A stretch of 64,000 nucleotides of DNA. It comes from WVXT01 sp964403285 (GTDB lineage: Bacteria > UBA6262 > WVXT01). Location: NCBI GenBank assembly GCA_964403285.1, contig CAYOFG010000001.1, positions 33,142-97,141 on the forward strand, in the 5' to 3' direction. The position numbers were made by a program, and so were the translations under genes. A model generated the notes under the pieces. It was given only the letters and a program-made list of their open reading frames with translations, ran no database searches and had not been told where the DNA came from. This document shows, one piece after another, positions 1 to 8,689 of this stretch (position 1 is the first letter of the stretch; every line of letters starts with the position of its first letter).

Positions 1-272
1 TCGGTAAAAGCGATAATTTCTCCCTGGCAATTTTTTATCCCAAAATTTTTTGCCTTACCTGCACCTTGAGAACAAATCCTAAAATAACGTATTTTCGGAG
101 ATGTCTTGATATATTCATTTACTATCCTTTCTGTTTTATCGTTACCGCTTTGATCAACAATAACTAATTCGAAATTCGAATAGCTATTTAATCTTATACT
201 ACGAATAGCAGTCCCGATGTGCTCCGGCCTATCACGTGTGCAAATCAAAACAGATACTTTTTGTTGTATCAT
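1..272 (-). CDS. Family 2 glycosyltransferase, N-terminal part (cut by window edge)
   Basis: Only the first 90 codons lie in the window. The start is the ATG read from 272. The protein opens with VSVLICTRDRP, the first beta strand of a GT-A fold, then FELVIVDQSGNDKT (nucleotide-sugar binding) and ends near GEIIAFTD, which is about to enter the DxD region. It is closely similar to the GT2 protein encoded at 3528-4466 (shared CTRxRP, VDQS and GKxKxxxxGIKN motifs), so the two are paralogues from a duplication. It follows the hydrolase gene by 17 bases on the same strand and is the last visible member of the envelope-glycan gene group. The acceptor cannot be told. Confidence 0.85.
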   Translation of the reverse strand, partial: MIQQKVSVLICTRDRPEHIGTAIRSIRLNSYSNFELVIVDQSGNDKTERIVNEYIKTSPKIRYFRICSQGAGKAKNFGIKNCQGEIIAFT

Positions 273-289
273 TGCCTAAATAACTCCCA

Positions 290-1114
290 TTAGGGCGTCC
301 TCATAAACTTTAAAATTGCTTGGTTAACACTGTTAGGATGTGTTTCATGAGGTGCGTGCCCAGCATTGAGAATTATAACTAAATTTGATTTTTTTATCTT
401 TTTTTGAAGCCATTTAGCCGATTCTAATGGATACCATGGATCCTTCTCTCCCCAGATAATGAGGACTTTTTTATGAATCGTGTCATTTTTTCTAATGAGC
501 TCTCTAAAATCACATTCGGATCTAACCGCTACTTGAGCATTTCTCCCCTCCGCTGTTTTCCACATTTTAAATTGTTCATTAACTACTCTATCTGTCACTG
601 CTTCCTGGTCGCAATAGCCTTCTTTTAACAAATCCTCTAAAATTTTTTTCCCCCAGTGGATGTTCTTTTTCCCTTGATTAATCTCAGTTAATGCTGTAGA
701 GCGTTTTTGACTGGCTTTAATGCCTTTAACTGTAGGGTAAGGAGTTATGGAATCAATGATAATGAGTTTATCAACTCTCTTCGGAAACTCCATAGTAAAG
801 GCGAGCGCAATACCTCCACCCCAGGATGCTCCAATAAGCGTAGGTTTAGCAATTTTTAATGATTGTAAGAATTGGCGAATCTGCTGCGTAAAGAAAGGGC
901 GGCAATAATTGGTTTCGGGTTTATCTGAATTCCCAAAGCCAATCAAATCAGGCACATAAAGTCTAAAATACCTGGACAAGGCAGGAATGTTGTTTCGCCA
1001 AGTATAATTATCCGTTCCAAACCCATGAATAAGAACGATGGGTGAACCTTTTCCATAAATTAAATAATGCATTTTGTGACCTAATATATTTACGTATTTA
1101 TGCTGTCTTTTCAT
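290..1114 (-). CDS. Alpha/beta hydrolase
   Basis: A complete alpha/beta-hydrolase fold protein of 274 residues. The oxyanion-hole motif HGFG is at residues 30-33, the nucleophile elbow GASWGG has Ser97, the acid is Asp225 in WGEKDPW, and the catalytic His253 is in NAGHAPHETHP. It has no signal peptide and is probably cytoplasmic. The substrate is unknown: family members include esterases, C-C hydrolases and acyltransferases, and here it could trim or transfer an acyl group in glycan building. I prefer the ATG at 1114, which has GAAGTGAT just upstream, over a TTG seven codons earlier. The gene sits between a sulfotransferase gene (gap 35 bases) and a GT2 gene. Confidence 0.85.
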   Translation of the reverse strand: MKRQHKYVNILGHKMHYLIYGKGSPIVLIHGFGTDNYTWRNNIPALSRYFRLYVPDLIGFGNSDKPETNYCRPFFTQQIRQFLQSLKIAKPTLIGASWGGGIALAFTMEFPKRVDKLIIIDSITPYPTVKGIKASQKRSTALTEINQGKKNIHWGKKILEDLLKEGYCDQEAVTDRVVNEQFKMWKTAEGRNAQVAVRSECDFRELIRKNDTIHKKVLIIWGEKDPWYPLESAKWLQKKIKKSNLVIILNAGHAPHETHPNSVNQAILKFMRTP

Positions 1115-1149
1115 TTTTATCACTTCAAAATTCAAAATCCCTAAACTCC

Positions 1150-2061
1150 TTACTCTATCCCATTCCTCCCTTCAGCCTCAAGAAATCCAGCATACTTTGT
1201 TTTACTTATTGCTTGCACTATCTCATCATAGTTCTGAATGACATCGGACAACCTAACAGTAGATGACATAGTCATCACTGGCTTAACAGGCACAGAGGGT
1301 ATATTTAAAAAGTCGAAGATTTTATCTAAAGTCCTTTGATGATTTTTTGCTCTTAAAACATCGTCCTCGAAAACAATTTCTAGATGAGGCAAGTTTTCTA
1401 AAACTTCCTTTTCTTGCGCTAAAAACACTTCTCTTCTCTTCATCCCTTCAATAAGATTATTGCAGTCAATGTATGTCTTATCCCCTCTTGATAAGCTATC
1501 CTTAGATTTATACTTTTGCTTATTTTTATATTTCTGCAAAAATAACAATCGATAAACTTGTTGATGGAAGATATTACGTCTCTTTAAATAGATTATTTTC
1601 CAACCCTCTCTATACAACTCCTGGATAAATTGTTTAGGGACCTGAATATTTTGGTTATACGTCAGTTGATTTATCTTTATTTTGATGCCGTATATGTCCT
1701 TCTTAGAAAGCGCACACATAGCTTTTATAATAGATAGTGGAAAGAATACATTAAAAAACAAAATTTCATCATCATATTGAAATTGTGGATGTGATCTAAG
1801 AAGTTCAGCTAATAATGAGCACCCTGAGCTTCCTTGTGCAAAGAAAACAATTTTAATAATTGGATTATTTGATTTTCTCAGAAAATGACTTAGATAAACA
1901 TGTGTTTCTCTAAGTAGGGCGTAGATAAAGAACCTAAAAAGAAACCACTTGCCTTTCGATTCCAAGACCTGTAAGAAATCGATCCTTTTAGTATTTTTCA
2001 AGTAGAATTGTAGTCGAAAATATATCGCTTTAATACATTTGTCTATTATATTTTTCCTCAT
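1150..2061 (-). CDS. Sulfotransferase-like protein
   Basis: 303 residues. VFFAQGSSGCSLLAELLRSHP (about 71-91) matches the 5'-phosphosulfate-binding loop of PAPS-dependent sulfotransferases, and IIYLKRRNIFHQQVYRLL matches the strand and helix that bind the 3'-phosphate. The C-terminal RLSDVIQNYDEIVQAI...YAGFLE is typical of the LPS or Nod-factor type of sulfotransferase. It probably moves sulfate from PAPS onto a sugar hydroxyl of the product built by the neighbouring glycosyltransferases. The Arg or Lys often found at the start of the 5' loop is not obvious here, so activity is inferred. The gap to the upstream GT4 gene is 56 bases. Confidence 0.75.
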   Translation of the reverse strand: MRKNIIDKCIKAIYFRLQFYLKNTKRIDFLQVLESKGKWFLFRFFIYALLRETHVYLSHFLRKSNNPIIKIVFFAQGSSGCSLLAELLRSHPQFQYDDEILFFNVFFPLSIIKAMCALSKKDIYGIKIKINQLTYNQNIQVPKQFIQELYREGWKIIYLKRRNIFHQQVYRLLFLQKYKNKQKYKSKDSLSRGDKTYIDCNNLIEGMKRREVFLAQEKEVLENLPHLEIVFEDDVLRAKNHQRTLDKIFDFLNIPSVPVKPVMTMSSTVRLSDVIQNYDEIVQAISKTKYAGFLEAEGRNGIE

Positions 2062-2117
2062 AGTTCATTCTTTATATTTGCCTAATTATATTCCCTTTAT
2101 GCTAATGATTTTCTCTT

Positions 2118-3497
2118 CTATTCAGAAATATCTTGTCCTGCCTTTTTAATCCTTCTTCTTTCTGACAACAAATTATCAAAGATCTCAGCAAGCCTCCCGG
2201 TTAGCACTTTTCTCTCATATTGTTGGATGAGACTATCATTTGATTCAAGCCCTAACTGCCCCTTTTTATATTTCTCATACATATCAAGGATTACTCTTTT
2301 AGCTTTTTGATAATCAGTTGGCTCAATTACTACACCAGAACGTGTATCCTGAATAATACGAGCACAATCGCTATCTTGAGGAACTAAAGCTAAAATAGGT
2401 CTTCTTGCTCTTAAATATTCATAGAACTTTGCCGGGATAACGTCTTTACCTTGAAAAGGCTTTCCTGTATCTTTCGTTTCGTTTGTCAACAAGAATAAAA
2501 CGCTGGCACCACAAATATAGGAGAGCGCTTCTTTATGCTCTAAATAACCCAACATCTGAACACACCCATCTAAGTTGTACTGCTTAACTAATCTTTCCAC
2601 GAAAGGAAATCTTCCTCCGATAAAAGTAGTCTTAATTTTAGTTTTTAAATCAGTCCTTTCTTGAAAAAGTAAATTTAATGCAGCAAAAAAATGGTGTGGC
2701 GAGCATATTGTTTTTTTGAAATGACCCGTATAGACAATGGTAAATTGATTAAATATATGCGGAGAAACATCTTTAAACTCTTCTTCGTCATATCCATTGT
2801 GAATAAGAAAACAATAAGTGGAATTAAAATTCCTTTTTAATGTTTTAATTTCATTTATGATTTTTGGTTCTAAAACAACAAAACGATTAGCTTTTGCCAG
2901 TACTTTTCTTTCGAGTTGTATATCTAAAAGCTTGATGGGGCGAGGGATATGTTCCCAATAATTATAAGCCCAGGGGTCGCGAAAGTCAGCTACCCAAGGG
3001 AGGTTATACTTTTTTGCTAATTTCAACGCAATTAGGTGTCCAACAACACTCGGCGAGGTAGAGTAAATCATATGGATATCGTATCTTTTAATAATGTTTT
3101 GTCCTCTTCTTACAGCAAATGGATACCACCCAACCGCAATATCGGGAAATACTAAACGTCCCAATATCCACATAATATATTTCCAGATGTATTTAGCTCC
3201 TAACAATTTGTAGAATTTATTTCCTTTTAATTCCTTTTCCAATACATATACTAACGGCAGCAATGGACTTAGCCAAAAATAGCAATCCGCTTTATAAATT
3301 TTAACATTTTTAGGAATCTCGGAACATAGGGAAGTATCCACTGGCATAAATATTTTTGTATAACTTCCCCTTTTTATTGTCAAAACAATCGAACTCCACC
3401 CAAAAGAAGGTAAATACTTAACAAATTTTAACGTCCGCTGAGTAGCTACGCCTCCCACGGGTGGAAAACTGGAAGCAATAATCAATACATTTTTCAC
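2118..3497 (-). CDS. Family 4 glycosyltransferase (GT-B)
   Basis: A GT-B enzyme of about 459 residues. The N-terminal VLIIASSFPPVGGVATQR is the glycine-rich acceptor-domain start seen in GT4 enzymes. The C-terminal Rossmann domain has FTIVYTGHF, MLGYLEHKEALSYICGASVLFLL and KFYEYLRARRPILALVP, the donor-binding region with a Glu in the expected place. I start it at the GTG at 3497 because AAGGGAAG lies just upstream; an open TTG ten codons earlier has no good ribosome site. It probably transfers a hexose from a nucleotide sugar onto a lipid-linked or polymer acceptor. The GT2 gene ends 30 bases upstream. Confidence 0.85.
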   Translation of the reverse strand: MKNVLIIASSFPPVGGVATQRTLKFVKYLPSFGWSSIVLTIKRGSYTKIFMPVDTSLCSEIPKNVKIYKADCYFWLSPLLPLVYVLEKELKGNKFYKLLGAKYIWKYIMWILGRLVFPDIAVGWYPFAVRRGQNIIKRYDIHMIYSTSPSVVGHLIALKLAKKYNLPWVADFRDPWAYNYWEHIPRPIKLLDIQLERKVLAKANRFVVLEPKIINEIKTLKRNFNSTYCFLIHNGYDEEEFKDVSPHIFNQFTIVYTGHFKKTICSPHHFFAALNLLFQERTDLKTKIKTTFIGGRFPFVERLVKQYNLDGCVQMLGYLEHKEALSYICGASVLFLLTNETKDTGKPFQGKDVIPAKFYEYLRARRPILALVPQDSDCARIIQDTRSGVVIEPTDYQKAKRVILDMYEKYKKGQLGLESNDSLIQQYERKVLTGRLAEIFDNLLSERRRIKKAGQDISE

Positions 3498-3527
3498 GTG
3501 TCTTCCCTTATCTAAATAATTACGCAA

Positions 3528-4466
3528 TTATTTTGATATATATAAACAGTGTGTCTTGTCAATTGGATATTTCAAGCTTTTTATAATCCCGAGTAAAAAC
3601 CAGTATGTTGAAAAAAAACCTGAACAGAATTTTAATAAGACACATAGTTTAGTAATTAAGAATCTCTCAAACATTGTATACATTATGATCCTATGTGTTC
3701 TCATAATAACGATTTTGAAAAATATCAAAAGGGCTACAAAATCTAAACATCGCATATGCTTAAAAAGCCAACCTGCTAAACTTATATTAGTCTTTTTTAT
3801 CGCCAACTCCAACTCTCGCAAATCCTTGATATTGTGCCCTAAAAAATGAGTTACAATAATTTTCTTAACACACAGAATTTGAAACCCAGCCCTCAAGGCT
3901 CTATATGCAAAATCCTGATCTTCACTCGAAAACAAAGGACTGCCAGGACCTAAAAATATATCAAAACCTCCGAGTGTATTGAAAATATTTCTTTTAATAG
4001 ACATATTGGCTCCATCTGCAACAAATAGTAATTTTGAAAGACGGCCCGATATTTTTCTATCATTTATAAGTTTCCTTGCATATTTTCTCCCCACTAACGC
4101 CACATTATCTACCACGCTACCAAACACTATACCTACATCTGGATTCCTTTGGAAAGCTTCTACTATTTTCTCTATCCAATCTTGATTAACAACACAATCA
4201 TCATCAGTCGTTGCAATGATATCCCCTGAACTATTTTTGATTCCTAAATTGAGTGCTTTTGATTTCCCTTTATCCTTCATATGCAGATATCTTATTCTTC
4301 CATCAAGGGATATATATTTTTCTGCTATTTCTTTGCTCTTTTCATCTGTACTTTGGTCAACTATCAAGAACTCAAAGTCGGGGTACGTATTCTTGAGAAT
4401 ACTATAAATACACGACTGAATAATATCGGGTCTATTGCGGGTACAAACAAGTACTGTAATTTTCAT
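3528..4466 (-). CDS. Family 2 glycosyltransferase with C-terminal membrane segments
   Basis: 312 residues. The GT-A domain has ITVLVCTRNRP at the N-terminus, FLIVDQSTD, and the metal-binding ATTDDDCV near residue 93. The ED motif SSEDQDFAYRALRAGF near 187 is the catalytic-base region of GT2 enzymes. Hydrophobic stretches after residue 235 (FVALLIFFKIVIM and FSTYWFLLGII) suggest membrane attachment. It starts at an ATG with GGGAAG six bases upstream. It is paralogous to the partial gene at the left edge. Likely role: adding a sugar at the inner face of the membrane during surface or secreted glycan assembly. Confidence 0.88.
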   Translation of the reverse strand: MKITVLVCTRNRPDIIQSCIYSILKNTYPDFEFLIVDQSTDEKSKEIAEKYISLDGRIRYLHMKDKGKSKALNLGIKNSSGDIIATTDDDCVVNQDWIEKIVEAFQRNPDVGIVFGSVVDNVALVGRKYARKLINDRKISGRLSKLLFVADGANMSIKRNIFNTLGGFDIFLGPGSPLFSSEDQDFAYRALRAGFQILCVKKIIVTHFLGHNIKDLRELELAIKKTNISLAGWLFKHMRCLDFVALLIFFKIVIMRTHRIIMYTMFERFLITKLCVLLKFCSGFFSTYWFLLGIIKSLKYPIDKTHCLYISK

Positions 4467-4532
4467 TATAACTTCCCAACGTTAGTCTGTTAAATTTTGA
4501 CTATTTAACTCTATAAAATGTCGTCGCTTTAT

Positions 4533-6284
4533 TTATCTAGTATCTCTAGTCGGGGAGATTGAATATTTGATTCCGAAAGGAGTATCCCCATCTTCTTCGG
4601 ACACATACATACTGAAACCATACGCTGTATCAAAACCTTTATCACCAGTAGTGTTTTTTACCTTAACCAATAATTTATTTTCGCCCTCAATTAGATTAAT
4701 AAGCAGGTTATTTTTTACCCATTCAAAATCTCCGGTATTGCCATTGGTATAAATATTCTTTCCATTAAGCCATATCTTGATACCGTCAAGGCTACCAAAG
4801 CGAAGATATACATCTTTGATGGGGCGTTCTGCAACTATCCGCGTAAATGCATAAGTGATGCAATCTCCCGGATTTTTGTAGTGCCCTAAAAGATCCATAT
4901 AATCTGTATAATCCTGAAATATAGTCCAGGATTTACCTGCTGTGATATCGCCCGTCGCTGGCGAGATACCTTGTTCCCCCTTTAAATAGTCATGCTCAAT
5001 ATCCTCACCATTATGCGGTCCATTAAGTAACCATGTTCTAATCCCTCGTCCCTGAGGACTAATGCGCGATTTTTTAAACTCATATCTGATTTTATCAAGC
5101 TTGGGACCATTTATGCTAATATGCTTAAGATCCAAGGTTTTCCCAAAGCACTTATTTCGGCTCAAATGTAGATATTCGATATCCCATGGATTGAATCCCA
5201 TTATATAAGCCCCTACCGCATCCACAGCGACAGGGTCTTTCCCGGCTATGATTAGATTTCTCTTGACCGGCGATCCATACAATGGCCCTTCACCTTCCAT
5301 CCCCCAAATACCTTCAATAATCCCAAAATCTGGCGGGTGATAAGAAACTAAATCAACTACCGTCCGATCTATTGTATGATCCCATCTAACTCCAAATTGT
5401 TTATTTTTCCTATACTCTCCGTGAGGAAGCATGAAGTGATCAACATTATATTTTGAATATACTTCAGCAGGCGTTATCCCAATAAATAATTTGTGCAGCA
5501 GACTAGCCTTCACGAGGAGGTGGGTCTTCATCACAGCTACCCCAATCAGACGGTTACACCTTAAAATAGCATCAGGGATAGTATAGGAATCCTGAGAAAG
5601 GCCGCCTCCAGGAACAGGGACATCTTTAGTATACGGCGATGTTGCAGAATAATCTAGGTCCATATAGTCAATTTTTATTTTGGTTGTTGCAGCTAAATTC
5701 TTGAGCATTTCATCGTAAGATAACCCACCATAATCTTGCCAATGACCTGTCCACCCGTCTTCTTCGCCATTTCCAAGCTTACTTGTATTTTTCCAAGTCT
5801 TGCCCTCAACAACAGTTATGCGACTAGCATCTCCCTCTTCTATCAATTGTTTAATTAAACTCTTTACAACTCTCAAATCGGTAACCATCCCCCTTGTTAT
5901 GCTAGTACTTCCTAGGGCAGGATTGGTAACTACCGCTTTCTTAGCTTCCTCTTGCCAGGGCGTTGCCATTATATTAGGCTTAATAGCCACCCAATCGCCA
6001 GGTTGTATTATATCCCTAAGCCCACCGGCTCTTTGAACAGCCAGACGGGTCATAGCATCCACCTGTTCGTCAGTTAGTTCGCTATTCAGCTCTGCTGGCG
6101 ATGGTAATTTAGTATCGTTTGACTGGCAAACTCCGACTACAGGTTTTTCTTGGGGAGGAACTTCCGATAATGGATCAAAACATATTGAATCCTGGCGAGC
6201 ACTTGTATATTGAGATTGCACGAAAATCAAGATTGTAGTCAAACCAACAGCTACTGCTAGCATCCATTTTCTTTTAATATTCAT
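4533..6284 (-). CDS. Exported DUF362 protein with C-terminal beta-sandwich domain
   Basis: 583 residues. Residues 1-29 form a signal peptide (KRKWM, then a hydrophobic core LAVAVGLTTILIFVQ). The middle, about 75-420, is a DUF362 domain: VAIKPNIM, the VVKSLIKQL segment, and DPVAVDAVGAYIMGF near 355. The Fe-S cysteines found in ferredoxin-like DUF362 proteins are absent. The last 120 residues (VYLRFGSLDGIKIWLNGK, then LIEGENKLLVKVKN) look like the jelly-roll seen beside glycosidase and esterase domains, which suggests carbohydrate contact outside the cytoplasm. The ribosome site AAAGGAG is clear. It has its own 298-bp leader. The function of DUF362 is not established. Confidence 0.8.
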   Translation of the reverse strand: MNIKRKWMLAVAVGLTTILIFVQSQYTSARQDSICFDPLSEVPPQEKPVVGVCQSNDTKLPSPAELNSELTDEQVDAMTRLAVQRAGGLRDIIQPGDWVAIKPNIMATPWQEEAKKAVVTNPALGSTSITRGMVTDLRVVKSLIKQLIEEGDASRITVVEGKTWKNTSKLGNGEEDGWTGHWQDYGGLSYDEMLKNLAATTKIKIDYMDLDYSATSPYTKDVPVPGGGLSQDSYTIPDAILRCNRLIGVAVMKTHLLVKASLLHKLFIGITPAEVYSKYNVDHFMLPHGEYRKNKQFGVRWDHTIDRTVVDLVSYHPPDFGIIEGIWGMEGEGPLYGSPVKRNLIIAGKDPVAVDAVGAYIMGFNPWDIEYLHLSRNKCFGKTLDLKHISINGPKLDKIRYEFKKSRISPQGRGIRTWLLNGPHNGEDIEHDYLKGEQGISPATGDITAGKSWTIFQDYTDYMDLLGHYKNPGDCITYAFTRIVAERPIKDVYLRFGSLDGIKIWLNGKNIYTNGNTGDFEWVKNNLLINLIEGENKLLVKVKNTTGDKGFDTAYGFSMYVSEEDGDTPFGIKYSISPTRDTR

Positions 6285-6370
6285 ATTTTGGCTCCTTTAT
6301 CTTATGTTTTTCACCAAATACAATTGAGCAAACAAATTCAACAGAGTCATAGTTCTTTTATGCGCATATA

Positions 6371-6582
6371 TCATTTCCTATAAGTCCACATCACCCGAAA
6401 TTCAGAAGAATATCTACCTTCCCCGTCTCTTAGCCAGAATTGATCAGAGGATGGTAACATTTCAGAAATACTAACAGCACCGTTTTATACCAAGTCATTC
6501 TTTGGAATATTATGTTGTTAATTTCTCTCCAACCATGCGTAAGGGAAACCCTGTGTTCTCGCAGTAGTTATTACCCTTCTTA
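6371..6582 (-). pseudogene. Gap with eroded coding remnants
   Basis: The 298 bases between the GT2 and DUF362 genes hold no full gene. On the minus strand two short open stretches have protein-like composition: one ends TARTQGFPYAWLERN-stop at 6518, and one, in another frame at 6371-6484, reads SDQFWLRDGEGRYSSEF and ends VMWTYRK-stop. Neither has a usable start. They look like pieces of one broken coding sequence, possibly the tail of a secreted-protein gene, but I recognise no family. The rest (6285-6370) is AT-rich leader for the DUF362 gene. Confidence 0.35.
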
Positions 6583-7770
6583 TTATCTATGTCCATTATA
6601 AGCCTCCAAGTAGATTCTTCCCCGCCAAGACGGCTCTTTCTTAATTGTTAATTCAAATAGCGCCTTGCCCCCAATGCCTATAAAGAGAATGGCTCCTAAA
6701 GGAAATCCTAATGCATACCAAGGAGCAAAATTATCTTTCTTATAAAAAACCATCGCTATAAAAAATAGAATAAGAATTTCCAGACCCGGCCAGAACATCA
6801 GGCTTAATTTTATCTGCCAGAATTTAAACACAAGAAGGTAAATTAAAATACCAATTGGACTAAGAACGATCAGTATAATTAATGCAATCAAAAGAAAAAA
6901 ATACCTGTTGCTTTTTAATTGAAAAAATTTATAAAACAGCTTAGAATAACTAGTTACGATTTCATTCAAATTGTGAAATTTTCGCACCTTTATCATATGA
7001 GAACCATCCAATAATGCTGCCCTACATCTTGCTTTCTTAAAGCTTCCCATCAAAGCAGCCGATTCTATAAATTCGTTTTTTACCGCTTGATGACCTCCTA
7101 ATTTTTCATATATACTTCTTTTAACAAAGATGAAGTCACCTTTTGCCTCTATAGCAGTCGTATGCATATCATTTACTTTTTTGGGAGATGGATAAAACCA
7201 AGCCTTAATAAAGTTTATACTAGGGGGTATTATTCTCTCCCAGAAACTTTTGACTAAAAGTCTGTATTTTAAAGTCAGAAAATCAACATCATTTTTAACT
7301 GCATACTGATAAACTGAGTTGACAGTCAACGGACTATGGACAACATCGGCATCACTAAACAAGAACCACTCTCCTTTCGCTATCTGCGCTCCTTGATGAA
7401 GAGCCCAACATTTACCCATCCATCCTCCAGGTAAGGGCGTGGTTTGAATTAATTTTATCCTTGTATCTTTTTTAGCAAACCCTTGGACAATTTCAAAGGT
7501 ATGGTCACTGGATTGGTCATCAATGACGATAATTTCCAAATTTGGATAGTTTTGTTTAAAAAGAGAATCTAGGCATTCTCCAATTGATTTTTCTTCATTT
7601 CTGGCAGGAACTAGAATTGATATAAGTGGATTTGCGCTATTTAAACTCTCAGCAATAGGTAAAGATTCCCAAGAATTAATATAATGCATTGCCCTTAGGC
7701 AACAGAGAATTGTTAAGATTAATATGCTGAATTCAATAATCTCTACCATCTTCTTTATCTCATTTAACAT
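6583..7770 (-). CDS. Membrane family 2 glycosyltransferase (CrtQ/HpnB-like)
   Basis: 395 residues with one N-terminal membrane segment (about 11-27), a cytoplasmic GT-A domain and C-terminal membrane helices (about 288-370). ISILVPARNEEKSIGECLDSL, IVIDDQSSDHT and FLFSDADVVH give the fold and the DxD. PLPGGWMGKCWALHQGA matches the PxGWxGKxxA motif of glycosyltransferases that act on carotenoid or hopanoid lipids, so a lipid acceptor is likely. Its start overlaps the end of the radical SAM gene by 11 bases, which suggests translational coupling. The donor and acceptor are unknown. Confidence 0.85.
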   Translation of the reverse strand: MLNEIKKMVEIIEFSILILTILCCLRAMHYINSWESLPIAESLNSANPLISILVPARNEEKSIGECLDSLFKQNYPNLEIIVIDDQSSDHTFEIVQGFAKKDTRIKLIQTTPLPGGWMGKCWALHQGAQIAKGEWFLFSDADVVHSPLTVNSVYQYAVKNDVDFLTLKYRLLVKSFWERIIPPSINFIKAWFYPSPKKVNDMHTTAIEAKGDFIFVKRSIYEKLGGHQAVKNEFIESAALMGSFKKARCRAALLDGSHMIKVRKFHNLNEIVTSYSKLFYKFFQLKSNRYFFLLIALIILIVLSPIGILIYLLVFKFWQIKLSLMFWPGLEILILFFIAMVFYKKDNFAPWYALGFPLGAILFIGIGGKALFELTIKKEPSWRGRIYLEAYNGHR

Positions 7771-8665
7771 CCCATTGCTTAATAGGGTCTCTTGAAGTAC
7801 AATCTATAATACAAATGTCAAGGAATTTTCCAGAAGTTATTTTTTCTCTGTATTCTACAGCCTTTGATGAATTCCAAATTTCATAAATTCCTTTATTTTT
7901 TACATTCCCGAGAATATGTTTACCTTTATAATCCCAGCAACAAGGATTTACTGACCCATCCCAATTAATAACCATTCCTTGCGTACAAGGATATCTACCT
8001 TGTGCATTATATGGCCTAATTGTACGAAAATTTTTTTGATACCTGGAGTAAGAAGTATTTATAGGAACAAACCTATTGAATGTTTCCTGTTTCATATCCA
8101 TAACATTAAAGGACTTTATGACAACTTCATGAAAACCTATTTCTCTAGCAAATTTATCCACTAATTCTGTCTGTTCTACCTGATGTAAATTCTCCTTATG
8201 AGCAACCATCTGCATAACTAATCTTGTTTTGGTGCCTTCTAAAACTGGCACTAATTTTTTAACGCCTCTAATTACTCTTTCAAGATTTCCGTTTTTTTGA
8301 TGTATCTCATAAACTTCCTGGGTCAGTCCATTGATAGAAATTATAAGTTCATCCAGAGTTGTGAAAAAACTCAAATCAGAAAAATCTTCCAACTTACACC
8401 CGTTTGTGCTGAGTGCTTTTAAACATTTATAATGCCTTATGCCTTCTAACATTTCTGACAGATGGGGATTTAATAAAGGGTCGCCATAGTTCCATAAGAA
8501 TGCTTTATAGATATTATTCCCTGCTTCTCTAAAAATATCCAAAAATAGCTGGGAATCCATATCACCATAACCTCTCAACAATACTGGATTTGGGCATCCA
8601 ATACATCGATAGTTACATCTGCTACTTATTTCTATGACTAATCCTTCTAATACGGGTCCATTCAA
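7760..8665 (-). CDS. Radical SAM/SPASM protein
   Basis: 301 residues. The SAM-binding cluster motif CNYRCIGC puts the ligands at Cys17, Cys21 and Cys24. The GGE-equivalent region reads LWNYGDPLLNP. The C-terminus has a SPASM-type half: CTQGMVINWDGSVNPCC, then ILGNVKNKGIYEIW and CIIDC. Such proteins modify peptides or sugars, or dehydrogenate alcohols; here, between a MacB exporter gene and glycosyltransferases, sugar or lipid modification is as likely as peptide modification. The start is TTG with GGAGG 11 bases upstream; no better start is present. It differs clearly from the second radical SAM protein at 25860-26870. Confidence 0.85.
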   Translation of the reverse strand: MNGPVLEGLVIEISSRCNYRCIGCPNPVLLRGYGDMDSQLFLDIFREAGNNIYKAFLWNYGDPLLNPHLSEMLEGIRHYKCLKALSTNGCKLEDFSDLSFFTTLDELIISINGLTQEVYEIHQKNGNLERVIRGVKKLVPVLEGTKTRLVMQMVAHKENLHQVEQTELVDKFAREIGFHEVVIKSFNVMDMKQETFNRFVPINTSYSRYQKNFRTIRPYNAQGRYPCTQGMVINWDGSVNPCCWDYKGKHILGNVKNKGIYEIWNSSKAVEYREKITSGKFLDICIIDCTSRDPIKQWDVK

Positions 8666-8689
8666 ATCTAAAAATGCCTCCTGCCTTGC

